Assembly (NCBI GenBank): GCA_025642065.1
Contig: JAODUP010000011.1
Span: 560,001 to 624,000, forward strand
Reading direction: 5' to 3'
Length of the DNA stretch: 64,000 nucleotides
DNA from: Paralvinella palmiformis
Lineage: Eukaryota > Annelida > Polychaeta > Terebellida > Alvinellidae
Below the pieces are notes generated by a model. That model searched no databases and was not told where the DNA came from. It worked only from the letters and a program-made list of their open reading frames with translations. Made by a program: the position numbers and the translations under genes. Positions 39,598 to 51,510 of the stretch are shown piece after piece (the first letter of the stretch is position 1; each line of letters opens with the position of its first letter).

Positions 39598-39674
39598 CTA
39601 GTGAGTGAGTGATTGATTGAGTGAGTGAGTGAGTGAGTGAGTGAGTGAGTGAGTGAGTGAGTGAGTGAGTGAGA
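39598..39674. repeat. (GTGA)n tetranucleotide repeat at the FAM20B-like start
   Basis: Roughly 18 GTGA units end two bases before the first ATG of the FAM20B-like gene. They would lie in its 5' UTR or just upstream. Confidence 0.95.
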
Positions 39675-39675
39675 T

Positions 39676-42600
39676 ATGATGATGCCTGGTGTTATCCTTT
39701 TAGTCATGTTTTCGACTATTCTAGAATGCAGAATGAGGAGACTCGGTAGATGTATGATGAGATGGCGCCGTTACGTAATGATGTCCTGTGTACTCACGCT
39801 GGCTATATATCTAATATTTATGGATCCTTCTGGATCGGTGAACATCCCCGAAGATGCCATAGATATGGACGAACTGGAGCAGCAGCTGGAGATAGGCAGA
39901 CCAGTCCGTTACGTGTCGTATAAGTCACCTCTTTCAGACAGGATATACGCGAAGCCGACGTCAAACAAATCCGGATTTACGTACAGAGAACACAATAGCA
40001 AGCTGGGGATTTCCGGAATAATCCGGTACAGCAAGCTCTGGGCGTGGGCCAACTCCGTCGTCACGCACGACGAACTGTTTCCAGAAGAACAGATGGTCGA
40101 TGACGTCACAGCGGCTTTGCATACGGCACCGATAGTGCACGTTGATGTGATGGGCAGCGACAACTACGAAAGCGGCACCTCAGAGAAATGGGTGGTCACT
40201 TTAGCAGGCGGTCAGAAAGCGGTTCTGAAAATTGTCTGGTAAGTTGAATGTAGAACTAAATTGACACGTGACTCAGACGCTCCACCGAAAGATGACCCTT
40301 CCATAGTTCATAATAAATAAACCAGGCCACAATAAATAAGGTTAAAGAAAAAATACTAATTCCGAAATAGTCAGTAAACATTTCCTCGTCGTAAGTTTCT
40401 TGGTTAGAAATTAACGCCGTCAGTTTACAATTAACATGGAAGGAAAGGAATTTTCCTCAAGAACGTTTTTCTTCATTTCCACACTTGGGATTTTTCTGAT
40501 GAAATAACTTCCTTACCAAAGTGTAAAATTGTAGATAAAACTAGAGCTTTCAATGTGATATATTCATTAATAATTAGAAATTAAAACATTATTTGTGTAT
40601 ATTTATGATTCTGTGAGGTTTATTTTTATTTCCGACAAGTAAAGGTGCTCATCGTATCCTGACTTCACTGTCTTGTGTCCTACAAGTAAATGAGTTATAA
40701 GTTGTTAATTGATGTTAAAAAAGTTAACGTATGAACTCAGACGTGAATTGTTCCTGTAGCCTTCACGTGAACGTGTTCATTTTGTCAATAAAATGGAACA
40801 CGAGTTCGCGAATATTATTTACAGTTCGGCGGGCTCATTAAAGCCGGAGAAGGTTAATGTTTTAATGCGATTTTTTGAGAGTTTATAAACAGCGTTTGGT
40901 TAAAATATAATTTATAATTTCCCATAAAACCACACCCGCCTGTTCTTTTTGGTTCTTCCGTATATCAATGACATTATAATACGTGGATATTTTAATTACA
41001 CAGAATTGATGTATAACTTCCAGGATAAAGCCGATAGAGATATTAATTATGACAGTCAAAGTAATTGTTTTTAGAACCACTCGAAAAAGGGATTGTCCAT
41101 AAACAAATTGCTTTAAACTACGATAATAACATGATTATATAAAAATATTTTGTTTTGTTTAAAAAATGCTACAATCATGCACGAGACAGATTTCAGTCAA
41201 ATAAAATAAAATAAAACGACTTCACCAGCCTCCAGTACCCTTTTTCGGAAACTCTTTCGAAGAATTCCGTGACGCGATGTTCAAGGATAGTGTGCTTAAA
41301 ACCTCATCAATCGGGGATTGAATGAATTCAGTTAATCCGTGTTTGACGAATGGGGTTTCCTTGGGGATTGATCCTTGTGTCACATAGGTCTTGGGTATGA
41401 CAAGTGCGGAGTCTGGAATTGCTGGAATATACTTGATTTTAATACCACACCTGGAAAACTCCAGCTTATCAAACTGGAAGCTTAGATCAAATAAGTACCA
41501 TGCATAGATGTCAAAACAAGTTATTATACGGCGTAGGTATTCCAAACATGATGTCACTCTTTCCCTGATTGTTTTTCTGAGTGACGTCATTTTTTGGAAA
41601 ATACCATGATATAGTTTGGCGGCCACAAAAGAGGTTGTAAGAGGTGCGAGTAGGAAATATGGACTGTCACTGCCAGCATTGCTCTGTGACGTCTGCCATC
41701 GCATTCCTGATGTGACACTCTACCTATATTTTATTGTATCAGTATCACCATGATCATGTACACCGAATCAAATCCGCGTAATATGACAATATTTACGAGG
41801 CCATGTGGTGATGTAAGGTCACGTTGTGGCGTTTTTTGGTGGTCATTTGCAAAATCATCAATTAGATTGGCCTAGTCACTAAGACGTCAGAATACTCCAG
41901 TGAAAATGACACGGCGTGTGATGTGCTGCCATCTAGTGTATCAAATTACTATCTCCGTTATTAATGTCGCCGCATGTTACACTTACAAGATATTACACGA
42001 ATGAAGATTTTTGAAAACTATTCACTAGAATGACAGACGTACACATGCGGGCGCGTGCGCGCTCTCTCTCACACATACACACAAACTTGGCTTAGTTATC
42101 TTACACTATAGTTATAGCCAGGCAGGGGTTTACCTCTGTCCCGCAGATAAAAGCCAAGAGTTAGCAGGCTTAAAAATCAAACTTGATGAAAAAGTTCAAT
42201 CATTAAAAGATTAATGTACATTTGTTCAAATTGTTAATTCTTCGGACTTCATTAAAAGGAATATCCTTTCCACTGAGCATGTTTAATAAAAGCGAAAACT
42301 AATAAGTTTAGCATTCATGGTTTCTGGTGTTTTGTGGTCTACATACATTATGCTAGATCATTGATGAAAAATGAGATCCTAGAGATTCGTGGATCTCTGG
42401 ATATACTTATTGTCTTACATTCACATATAACAACGGCATCGCGTATCCGTTCTATTAATCAAATGTCAAAATACTCCTGTAAAATACTGATAGGATCCTG
42501 GAAAAGTAGATATTACGATAAACAAATGTCCTGGAAACTCCTGGAAAACCATACATGTGGTAGTGTATAAACCCTGTTAAACCCTGCGATAATCTGGTTT

Positions 42601-45600
42601 TCCGTGTTTCCGTTTCCTCTCGGTATCTCGGAAACGAAATACATCCGACGTATTCATTAATCCGGACCGGACGTTCGTCGTTGATTATTACAATCTAATC
42701 CTAATCCGAACGAAGGACACTCTTATACGGAGTATACTGGATTGTGTAAATAACCAGAATAGATTAATATCTCGAAATTGATTAAGAAACAGAATGGCCC
42801 AATAACAAAACAGATTGATTGATTTGTTTAACATTTCTTATTTTAAAGCTAACATGCGTGCGTGCGTGCGTGCGGATAAACGAAATGTGATAATATAGCG
42901 AACGGCATTCTGCTGACATTTAATCACCAAAAATACCTTCCACTTCAAGACTACAATCTTCTCCCAAATCCTCATACAAGGAATGCTAGCTGTATAGAAA
43001 ATATAGGGCGCCTCCGTGGTCTAGCGGTAGCTTGTTCGACTACAGATCACTACCACCTGTGTTCAAATCTCGGCGTGGGCATATCTGAAGGTTGTTTCGT
43101 CTTTGACTTCGCCTCATTACCTTTGGAGGTCGCTCGGCCCATTTAGTCTACCCTGTGCACAAAAGTGGCCGTAAAACATCAATCATCATCGTATACATAA
43201 TATAAATAGAGTAGATTTTCATGTTTTTGTTAATCAAATGCGATAATCCAATCATCAGTAAATCCGTCTGTCGTTGCTAATGACAACTATTCCGACGCTC
43301 AACTATTTGAACCAATTTCTCCATTTTTATTTATTATGTTAATATATTGCACATGTCATTATTATACCTGGCACAGTCATTGATGATGTGTTACAGCTGG
43401 GATTATCGCCCACATCTTGTATTTTTAATGATCACAAGCAATCTTTATCTATCAATATCTCAGATAGTCGATATGTTGATTCTAGTCTGTGATCTTATAC
43501 TTCATGAAATATTTTATTAAAATACGATTCTGAAGATGTTCTGGTCAATTTAACCAGTTAGTCATCTGGGTTTTTGGGAGAGTTTGTTTGTGTTTTGTAA
43601 TTTATCAATCTGTATGACGTATATTGTAATTTACCAATCTGTATTATGTACATTATAATTTATCAATCTGTATTATGTACATTATAATTTACCAATCTAT
43701 ATTATGTACATTGTAATTTGCCAATCTGTATTATGTACATTGTAATTTACCAATCTGTATTGTGTACATTATAATTTACCAGTCTGTATTATCTTTATTG
43801 TAATTTGCCAATCTGTATTATGTATATTGTAGTTTACCAATCTGTATTATGTATATTGTAGTTTACCAATCTGTATTATGTATATTGTAATTTGCCAATC
43901 CGTATTTTGTAAATCATATTTATTAATCTGTATTATGTATATCGTAAATTATCAACCTGTACTTTGGATACGGCATTTCTTCAAGCCGCATTTTATATTT
44001 ACTTCGAGTTTTGTTAACCGTATTCTGGATATCCTAACTTTACTAGTAATGTCATTATCTGTGTCGTTGACCTTTTCAGGGAGGAGAAAGGTGGTATGAA
44101 GCCGGGAGCTTTATGTAACTTTGGTTACGAGATGCCTTCCGGTGAGATAGCTGCATTCCACCTTCACAGGTGAAAAGATACTTTTTGATATCATAAAGTT
44201 ATTATTATATTTCAGTAATTAATCAATTATATGAAGTCATCTAGATAAGAAATTAGCCACGTTCAAGATCTAAACATTATGACCTATTACAACGTATTAT
44301 CATATATTACATGTTGTTATTGTTGTTGCTAATCTTGTTGTTAGTGTTGTTGTTAGTGTTGTTGTTGTTGTTATTGGTGGTGGTGGTGGTGGTAATGATG
44401 TAATCCAGATTTTTAGATATACATTCTGTAATCAAATTAAGCAGATAATTACAAAACATTAATCGGGTTTAGTTCTGGGATCCTAGTTATACCTATGTTA
44501 GTGAGATGTTACCGTAGAGACCCCCACCCATGACTTCATGTCTCAGGGTGTGAGACTAAACAAACTATTCACTCACTCACCTACTCACTCACTTATTTTA
44601 ATTTTCTCATAATACAAAATCTGTAGTCCCGTTAGGTAGGTTACTTGGCTATTATTATGTGATTAAGGAACTTTCTTGACTCCATTCGTTTATTGTTTAC
44701 TGGAGCAAGAGACAGAATAGAGAGATGGTCGGCTTACACGGGAGGGGGTCATCACAGGCTTTACTGTATCCAGGAATAACATAGAATATGATTATCGTCT
44801 TAGAAAATAGAGGCAACTAGCAGTTACTTCCCAGCACGTATGTACACACACAAACACTAACACACACTAATACACACACACTAAGAGACACTAATCCACA
44901 TTAACACACATACACATGTACTAGCACACACACACAGAGAAACTAACACGCATAATAGCACACATATAATAACACACAGAGATTAACACACAGTCACATA
45001 TACAAACACACACTAACATTGGGCGCCTCCGTGGTCTAACGGTAGCGTGTTCGATCACAGATCACTACCACCCGTGGTCGAATCTCGGCGTGGACATACC
45101 TAAAGGGTGTTTCATCGCTTCATTACCTTTGAAGGTCGCTCGGCCCATTTAGCCGACCTTGTGCACAAAAGTGGCCGTAAAACACAATACATCACATACA
45201 CTAAACACACACATTGTAAATTTAACACATTGTTATACAGTGTGAAATATTGTTGTCATATCCTATTATTGACAGTACCAGCAGACACTATGCTCCTTGA
45301 GGACACTTGAGGACATTGTCCATATGTAGAAGCCTATTATGTGGTGTCCTTAATTGTGAACAATCCTCAAACCGTCAGTCCAAAATCACATTACTCAATA
45401 TTCACTAGTTGGTGAACTAGAAACCGAGAGTTTCTCTGATTGATTCGATCAGCAGTAGCCATAAATCATGACTTGATTAGACTGTGATAGATTATAGTGG
45501 AGATTACTGGCCGATAACTCGCAGTTCAAATCGGTATACACCATGGGAAGTTGAGAGTGGCACTGAACTGTACATGTCTTTCCACATCAGGAAGCCCATC

Positions 45601-46802
45601 AGTCACTTTATTATTTTTATCTTATTCATATGGTTAATGATGAAGCAACTTATGGGTCATCCTGTACGAGCTAAACCAACAACAGTTACAACAATATATA
45701 CGAGAATTAATTCATCGCCATAAATATGACCGTATCTTGGGATTACAAAGTTAAGTTACCAATAAGCTCGTATTTTATGCCCGTATTATATTACTTTTGA
45801 GAAATAATTCAGTCACAGATAAGTCGCTTCTGAAGTGCAGTCGCACATTAGCTCACCTTTACACATAGAGATGAAACGAAAATACTTATTGTCACTATCT
45901 TCTGTAACAGATATTGTTTATGAGTTGGTTGCTGTACTGATCAAGAAACATGATATGGAATAAATATGATATGAAGGATGGACACCTCATTGTGAGTCTC
46001 ATTTCAGAATCCTAGACTTCCGGAACACGCCATTTGTATCTGGACGCATAGTTGACTTACGTCATGATATCCTCCCGGCGGCGTCACCTAGAGTCGCCAA
46101 ACAGATTAAAAAAATATCCGGTAACTTATGACTAATGCTACTATATCACAATTATTCTAATTTATGCTAATTATTTTAATACCTTTTTAATTTATGCTGC
46201 ATGTTTTGTCTTAATTGTTTTGTAACATCATCATTCCAAACTGTTAGACTGTTATACAGTCCGAATTGTTTCATTTTTTATAATCAAAAATACGTTTACA
46301 TATTCGGCTATGCTTATGTATGGGTTGAGTTGGGTAATATGATAGATTACTGAGGTTCATGACAAGAACTGGTCAGGAATGACGTAAATCATTCCGGATC
46401 AGACAACTCATCAGAATGATAAATCAGACTCGACATGAACTATGTAACTAATCTTATCCCGGTAATACAGGACCTTCTATGACATCAGATTGGGGTTAAG
46501 ACTAAATTTATCTTGTGGTCAATCCGACGTGATCTGTATGGGATAGGAAGGGTATCCCCCCTCTCCCCCCCCCCCCCCGCTCTCTTCCTCTCTGTGTTTA
46601 CTCTCCAGATATTGTCTCAAGCGAGTAAGCGTCCTTTATAACGAGGACGCAAAGTTTTAGCAAGAAATCTCAATTTAGAGAAAATGTGGAAAATGTCTCG
46701 GACAAATTTGTTTTGAAATTGACGACGTTAACACCGGTTACATTAAAAATTTGTTAATACGATGGATGTATATTGTGGATAATTGTGGATATTATAACAT
46801 TG

Positions 46803-46837
<35 letters not shown>

Positions 46838-46983
46838 TTTATTTATCCTGACGTTAAAAACATCTGAAATAAATACGGATTAGCAGATTGAACTGATACA
46901 TCGATACATACATAAGTTTGTAATAGATAAATGCTGTGGTTAATACTACGAAAGTATAAATAATGTGTGCACGTGCGTGTCTG

Positions 46984-47021
<38 letters not shown>

Positions 47022-48057
47022 AGATAGATAGATATTAAGATCGTTAGTTTTGCCTCTGACCTCTTGGATAAATATCCTAGACCCGGGGGGGGGGAGGGTT
47101 GGAGCGGAGTGTCCGTGGATTTCACCCTTTAAACTAATATTGTTATTGTCACTTTCATTAGATTATTTTCTTATTTGTCAGGTAACCAGACTTGTGTCGA
47201 AGGTAAATGTTTCTTCTGTAAAGATAAACTTCGTCTTTGTCCATCAAATGGTCAGCTCGAAGTATCTATGGCTTACTGGATACCACAACAACTGAAACTC
47301 TATACATACCCTCCAGAATATATGCCGTACTCTACTCCAAGTATGAATGAGTAAGTACTCATTTATTTGTTTATGTCGTTTGGTGTGTATGCATGCATGT
47401 AAGCAATGCATATATTTATATACATATAAATGCATGGCGATTCCATCTAAGAGAAATATTGTACTGTTTTTTTTTCTTCTTCAGTTCTCTGTCGATCTTT
47501 TCTATTTTTTGTTTGTTTCTAGCTTCTGGGTTCAAACCCGGATGTAACTATGTCTGAAGGATGTTTTATCTTTCCCTTCGCCTCATTACTTTCTGGGAGA
47601 TGCTGTTTAGCTCATTTGGCTTTACTACATCCGCAAAAGCTGGCATAAAAATCATTATTTGTTTGTTTGTTTGTTTGTTTGTTTGTTTGTTTGTTTGTTT
47701 GTTTGTTTGTTTGCCTGCCTACCGATTTATCTGTCTATCTGTCTGATTAGTGTATATCAATTTAATATCCCTGCGCACAAGAACATAGTATTATATCCGT
47801 TGTTTAAGGATGTCGCGCATGCGCACTTGTTCAGTTGGCCCTAGCCTTATTTAAACAAAGGGCACTGGCTTCTTTACGCATCCACTGAAAGTAGACAGCT
47901 GCCAGAACGATTACAATGTATAATAACTTGGATCCTATCAAAATTAAGATGTTCTATTATCTATATTAGCAATATTAGTGGATATATGTTTTCATATATG
48001 TCTCGTTCAGCTTAATTTTGATTGCCATAACTGCTGCTGCTGCTACTAATACAACTG

Positions 48058-48093
<36 letters not shown>

Positions 48094-49570
48094 CATTTGA
48101 TTGTCACAAAGTGCTGATGTTACTACTACTTCTACTACTCACACTACTACTACTCACACTACTACTACTACTACTATTTAATAATAATAATAATAATATT
48201 TTTATATATTGCGTTGTTTCTTTTTGTGTATCATTGTATGTTGTAGGTTATTGTTGCTGTGGTTATTGTTTTTTGGGGTATTTTTAAGAACAAATTAAAC
48301 CTTTTTTTCCAGATGGGGAAACATCGGCTTTAACAATCGTACATATTGTGACAAAGTCCGGAAGATAACGCCATACGAACAAGATTATTATTATTACGAC
48401 ATCTTTGATTTTGCCGTCCTAGATACCCTGATGTACCACTTCGATAGTAAACATTACGTCATCAATGACGGAAGCAGCTCCGACGGTCTCACCATACGAT
48501 TGGACCACGGCAGAACGTAAGTAGGTCACCATGACCTAGATTGGTTTGTTTATTTTTTATTAGTTTTGTCTGTAGGTAAGTGTAGCTTGGTAACCGTTTG
48601 GGGGAGGATCGTTTGTGGATAAATTTCGTTGCTATTTTCCGTTTCTTTGCTTATTTTCAGTTTCTGTGCCTATGACAGAGATGATGAGCATATATTTATG
48701 GCGCCAATAACACAATGTTGCACGTACGTATATACCTGGATTATGATGTGATGGATATAGTGAGTTAACAGATAATAATAATAATAATAATTGCGAGTGA
48801 ACATATAGGGATGTTGAATGTATTAATAATAATATACGTTTATAATAATTATTATATAATATTAATAATAACAGTTATTGTTATTGAGTTAATAAGAATA
48901 GTAATAATAATAATAATAATAATAAGTGTAATAATTGATACACAAGATAACTGTTTATCAAGTCAGGAGTGAGTGATTCACGTTCTGTTCTCGGCGAAAA
49001 TCTGTCATAACGTCCCCAGTTAGAGACCAATTTTCAAACATTAGATTTTCAAAAATCATACTAGACTTCCTTTTTTCTTTGGGTGGTGAGAAGTCTTTTT
49101 AAATAATAATAATAATAAAACTGGATGGTGTTGTTGGATGAATGAGTAATTAAATCAATTTATTACGCAGCGGTCGTGATTAGATTAAGCTTTCTTTTGG
49201 CTGAGCTGATGAAGAATGTTTTATCTTTCATTTGACGTCTTTACGTGCGAAGGTCACTAGGCTCATCTAGTCTACCGTATCCACAAAATTGACCATAAAA
49301 CAACAATATTTAAAGATATTAGTCATTTTTATTTAAATTCTTTTTCCTCTCTTTCACAGTCTGAGGAAATCTACCTACAACAAACTGCTCCAACATCGGC
49401 ATAAACTTGGCGCCGAATTACGTCATCGATTGTCACGTGATCCCCTACATCCGGTACTCGTCGAAGCCTGGTATCCGGCTCTGGATCGACGTCTGGATCT
49501 GTTACTGAACATGATGGAGCGGTGTGCCAAGGTCAATGGGGGATGGGAGAATGTGTTAGTTAATGGATAG
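39676..49570 (+). CDS. FAM20B-like Golgi kinase (glycosaminoglycan xylosylkinase family)
   Basis: FAM20B phosphorylates xylose in the proteoglycan linker tetrasaccharide in the Golgi. CDS is join(39676-40238, 44080-44169, 46008-46120, 47182-47350, 48313-48516, 48661-48723, 49360-49570), phases consistent, 470 residues. The signal anchor is about residues 34-49. AGGQKAVLK (177-185) carries the ATP-site Lys and GEIAAFHLHR (209-218) the family Glu. CVEGKCFFC (260-268) matches the family's paired Cys region, QCC lies at 398-400, and the C-terminal LSRDPLHPVL..LDRRL block is typical. Catalytic Asp356 and metal Asp376 are kept, but the usual GNxDRHH loop reads YHFDSKH (353-359). Later Met codons (20, 27, 35, 36) are alternative starts. 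It could be a divergent paralogue, and activity is uncertain. Confidence 0.9.
41222..41704 (-). CDS. Hypothetical 160-residue ORF inside FAM20B-like intron 1
   Basis: An uninterrupted minus-strand ORF starts MRWQTSQSNAGSDSPYFL and ends KKGTGGW. It lies in the first intron of the plus-strand FAM20B-like gene. Base composition is less AT-rich than around it, and it holds no simple repeat, unlike most open frames here. A cacatcag acceptor-like site just before the ATG would allow it to be a last exon. Residues 30-90 mix basic and hydrophobic positions (TSLRKTIRERVTSCLEYLRR). There is a Pro-containing stretch near 105-125. I recognise no family. It could be a retrocopy, a transposon fragment or a nested gene. 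Confidence 0.35.
   Translation of the reverse strand: MRWQTSQSNAGSDSPYFLLAPLTTSFVAAKLYHGIFQKMTSLRKTIRERVTSCLEYLRRIITCFDIYAWYLFDLSFQFDKLEFSRCGIKIKYIPAIPDSALVIPKTYVTQGSIPKETPFVKHGLTEFIQSPIDEVLSTLSLNIASRNSSKEFPKKGTGGW
43010..43190 (+). mobile_element. SINE family B, well-preserved copy
   Basis: It starts GCCTCCGTGGTCTAGCGGTA, has a B-box-like gttcaaatctcggc, then cgtgggcatatctgaagg, ctttggaggtcgctcggccc and ctgtgcacaaaagtggcc, and ends (ATC)n. This is one of the best copies for defining the consensus. It lies in intron 1 of the FAM20B-like gene. Confidence 0.9.
43597..43969. repeat. 29-base minisatellite, about 13 copies
   Basis: Units of the type gtaatttaccaatctgtatt plus atgtacatt repeat head to tail. 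Most differ at a few positions, and the last two units are more diverged. The array ends about 110 bases before exon 2 of the FAM20B-like gene. Confidence 0.95.
45024..45195 (+). mobile_element. SINE family B copy
   Basis: The head gcctccgtggtctaacggta is followed by the standard body. The body is shortened after gggtgtttcatc and ends gtggccgtaaaacac. It inserted within a CA-rich block in FAM20B-like intron 2. Confidence 0.88.
46806..46835. repeat. (AT)n microsatellite
   Basis: About 30 bases of AT units. A second tract follows at 46986-47018. Confidence 0.9.
47523..47655 (+). repeat. SINE family B, 5'-truncated and diverged
   Basis: It begins near the B box (gggttcaaacccgg) and keeps the body order (tatgtctgaaggatgtttta, cctcattactttctgggaga, gctcatttggct, tccgcaaaagctggc). 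Confidence 0.6.
47658..47715. repeat. (TTTG)n microsatellite
   Basis: About 14 uninterrupted units follow the truncated SINE tail, in intron 4 of the FAM20B-like gene. Confidence 0.95.
49211..49305 (+). repeat. SINE family B 3' fragment
   Basis: gaagaatgttttatctttca, then gcgaaggtcactaggctcat, ctagtctaccgtatccacaa and ccataaaacaacaa follow the family B body order. It lies in the last intron of the FAM20B-like gene. Confidence 0.55.
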
Positions 49571-49660
49571 TATGTGCGCGCGTGCGTGTGTGTGCGTGCG
49601 TGTGTGTGTGCGTGTGTGTGTGTGTGTGCTAAAACGGGCACATAAATAGTTGTATCGGTC

Positions 49661-49666
49661 AATAAA
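49661..49666 (+). terminator. Polyadenylation signal, FAM20B-like gene
   Basis: AATAAA about 90 bases after the TAG stop, followed by TTTGT-rich sequence. A GT-rich microsatellite lies between stop and signal. Confidence 0.65.
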
Positions 49667-50907
49667 TACTCAAAATGTTTGTAATTCTTTTGTTGGTGTT
49701 GTGGTGATGTTGATGGTGTTGTTGTTTTTGTTGTTGTTATTGTTGTCGTTTTCTGCTACATATATTATGTGTTGACATTTTGGAAGACGACCAATCAAAG
49801 TTTATTTTTACGTCATTTTAATCAATGGCGTTAGCTTGCGTTTGTTTAGCAACAGTATTTCTGCAGTCAGATTTTAAAGAAACTTGCCTCGTCGGGGGTT
49901 CGAATCCCCTGTGTCTCTGGGCCATTCATATCATTTCCTGTGAAAGTCACCCTTCAGGCATATGTATCAGTGCTCAAGTTAAACATATTAATCCTTCGCA
50001 TGGTCGATTGCCTGATCAATCAATCAATCAATCACACTTTTCACCAATAGGCCTACGTTTTGTTTGTGTATGGATGAGCTGTCTATGTATCTCTTTATCT
50101 CCGTCTCTCTGTCATTAATGTATATAAAAGATAATATCACATACATAGATGAACAAACAGTACCCATCATAGGGTACACAAAACAGGTAGATGAGTCGGT
50201 CAGTGAGTGAGGTTAGCCTCGACCTCTGGTCAAATCTCGGGCATCTGGCCGAGTGGCAACTCCCTTGAAGAACGTAGATGTTCAGCTGAAACATCCCCCA
50301 GATATAGGTAACACTGAGATTCGAAACCCGTCTACAGGACCTATACACTCTATTATTGTCCTCTATTTAGACGAGATAATAATATAAATTAACTATAATC
50401 CGTAATGTAAAATAAGATGATATCCTGATTGATGATTCTGACTAATCAGCCCACTCCCGATCCAGATATTCCGGACAAACTAACCCGAGAGCTTACAAAT
50501 AACATCAGTATCACTGGGATGTATCTACAGTTTTGTTTTCATACACACAATTCGCACATTTCTCGTAATATATTTTTATTACCAAGATGAGTTATAAAAG
50601 AGATAAGAACCGACGTTCTCGGTACAATATAATTATTTGACGACAGATATAAATAGATTACAATAAATTATACAATTAACATATTTTCTTCTTTTGATGT
50701 ACGTGAACAATAGATCACAACAATCAGTAGCCCACTAGGTGGCAATCAATATTCCATATCGTGTTACCTGTTTCTTGGGATGCTTCAGTTGATATTCTCC
50801 TTTTATAGTTTCCTTTGTTGTAGTCAGTCAGCCGTTTGTCCCAAATATGATTACAGGTGGCGTTATATAGTATACTCACCCAGTTAACGGATACGTCTTG
50901 TTTATAG

Positions 50908-51069
50908 ATGACTGTACTTGACCTGATCCCAGAATTGGTCTCGTCTGTACTTGATGACCTGCATCTTACCTACACGGTGACTTGTGAGTCATTACGCACG
51001 TCTGACGAGTTTCATAATTACATTAATCTGTATCAATGGTTCTATTATTGGACACTGTGGTCTCCCTAG
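50908..51069 (+). other. Short ORF of unknown status
   Basis: An ATG follows a gtttatag acceptor-like site and runs 53 codons (starts MTVLDLIPELVSSVLDDLHL) to TAG. It could be a terminal exon or chance. There is no family match and no visible partner exon. Confidence 0.15.
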
Positions 51070-51132
51070 CTACAAACACGTCGGACTCAGAGTGGTCGTA
51101 ATCCGGTATGTTCTCAAAGACTATTCCAGTGA

Positions 51133-51496
51133 GCTCCGGTGGCCTAGCGGTTAGGCACCAGGTACATGGTGCCAACGTCCACAGGTTTGAAACCCCGCAA
51201 GAGGTCGAAACTTTTTCAGAGATTAATTTCTCGGCTCATAACGTCGTGGGTGGTTGACCTCGTTAAATGGCGCTGCCGTCTCCACTGAATTATTTAAAAT
51301 AAAGGGTGACGTTAAAGACACCCTGAGGACGTAAAACACTCTGGCAGTGATCACCCTCAGGGTATTTCGGCTCCATCTTTCCCTACTGCTCCCCTGTGGG
51401 TGGTGGGGGAGGAGGTTCCTCAACCAATCCAACATAGAGGCTGTGTCGAATAAGCGACAGTCTGGGGATTCTCCCCGAAAAACAAAACAAAACAAG
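51133..51496 (+). mobile_element. SINE family A with a 14-base target-site duplication
   Basis: A full-length copy starts GCTCCGGTGGCCTAGCGGTT, has a B-box-like region and ends in an A-rich run (aaacaaaacaaaacaa). GACTATTCCAGTGA lies directly before (51119-51132) and after (51497-51510). This is the clearest insertion of the family here and defines its length as about 364 bases. Confidence 0.93.
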
Positions 51497-51510
51497 GACT
51501 ATTCCAGTGA

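Noticed and set aside
43010..43080. tRNA gene candidates at SINE heads (also 5871, 32366, 45024, 51133, 63790)
   Set aside because: They have A- and B-box-like text but do not form a full cloverleaf, and each continues into a shared SINE body.
43597..43969. Possible CRISPR-like array
   Set aside because: The 29-base units are contiguous with no unique spacers, so it is a minisatellite in a eukaryotic intron.
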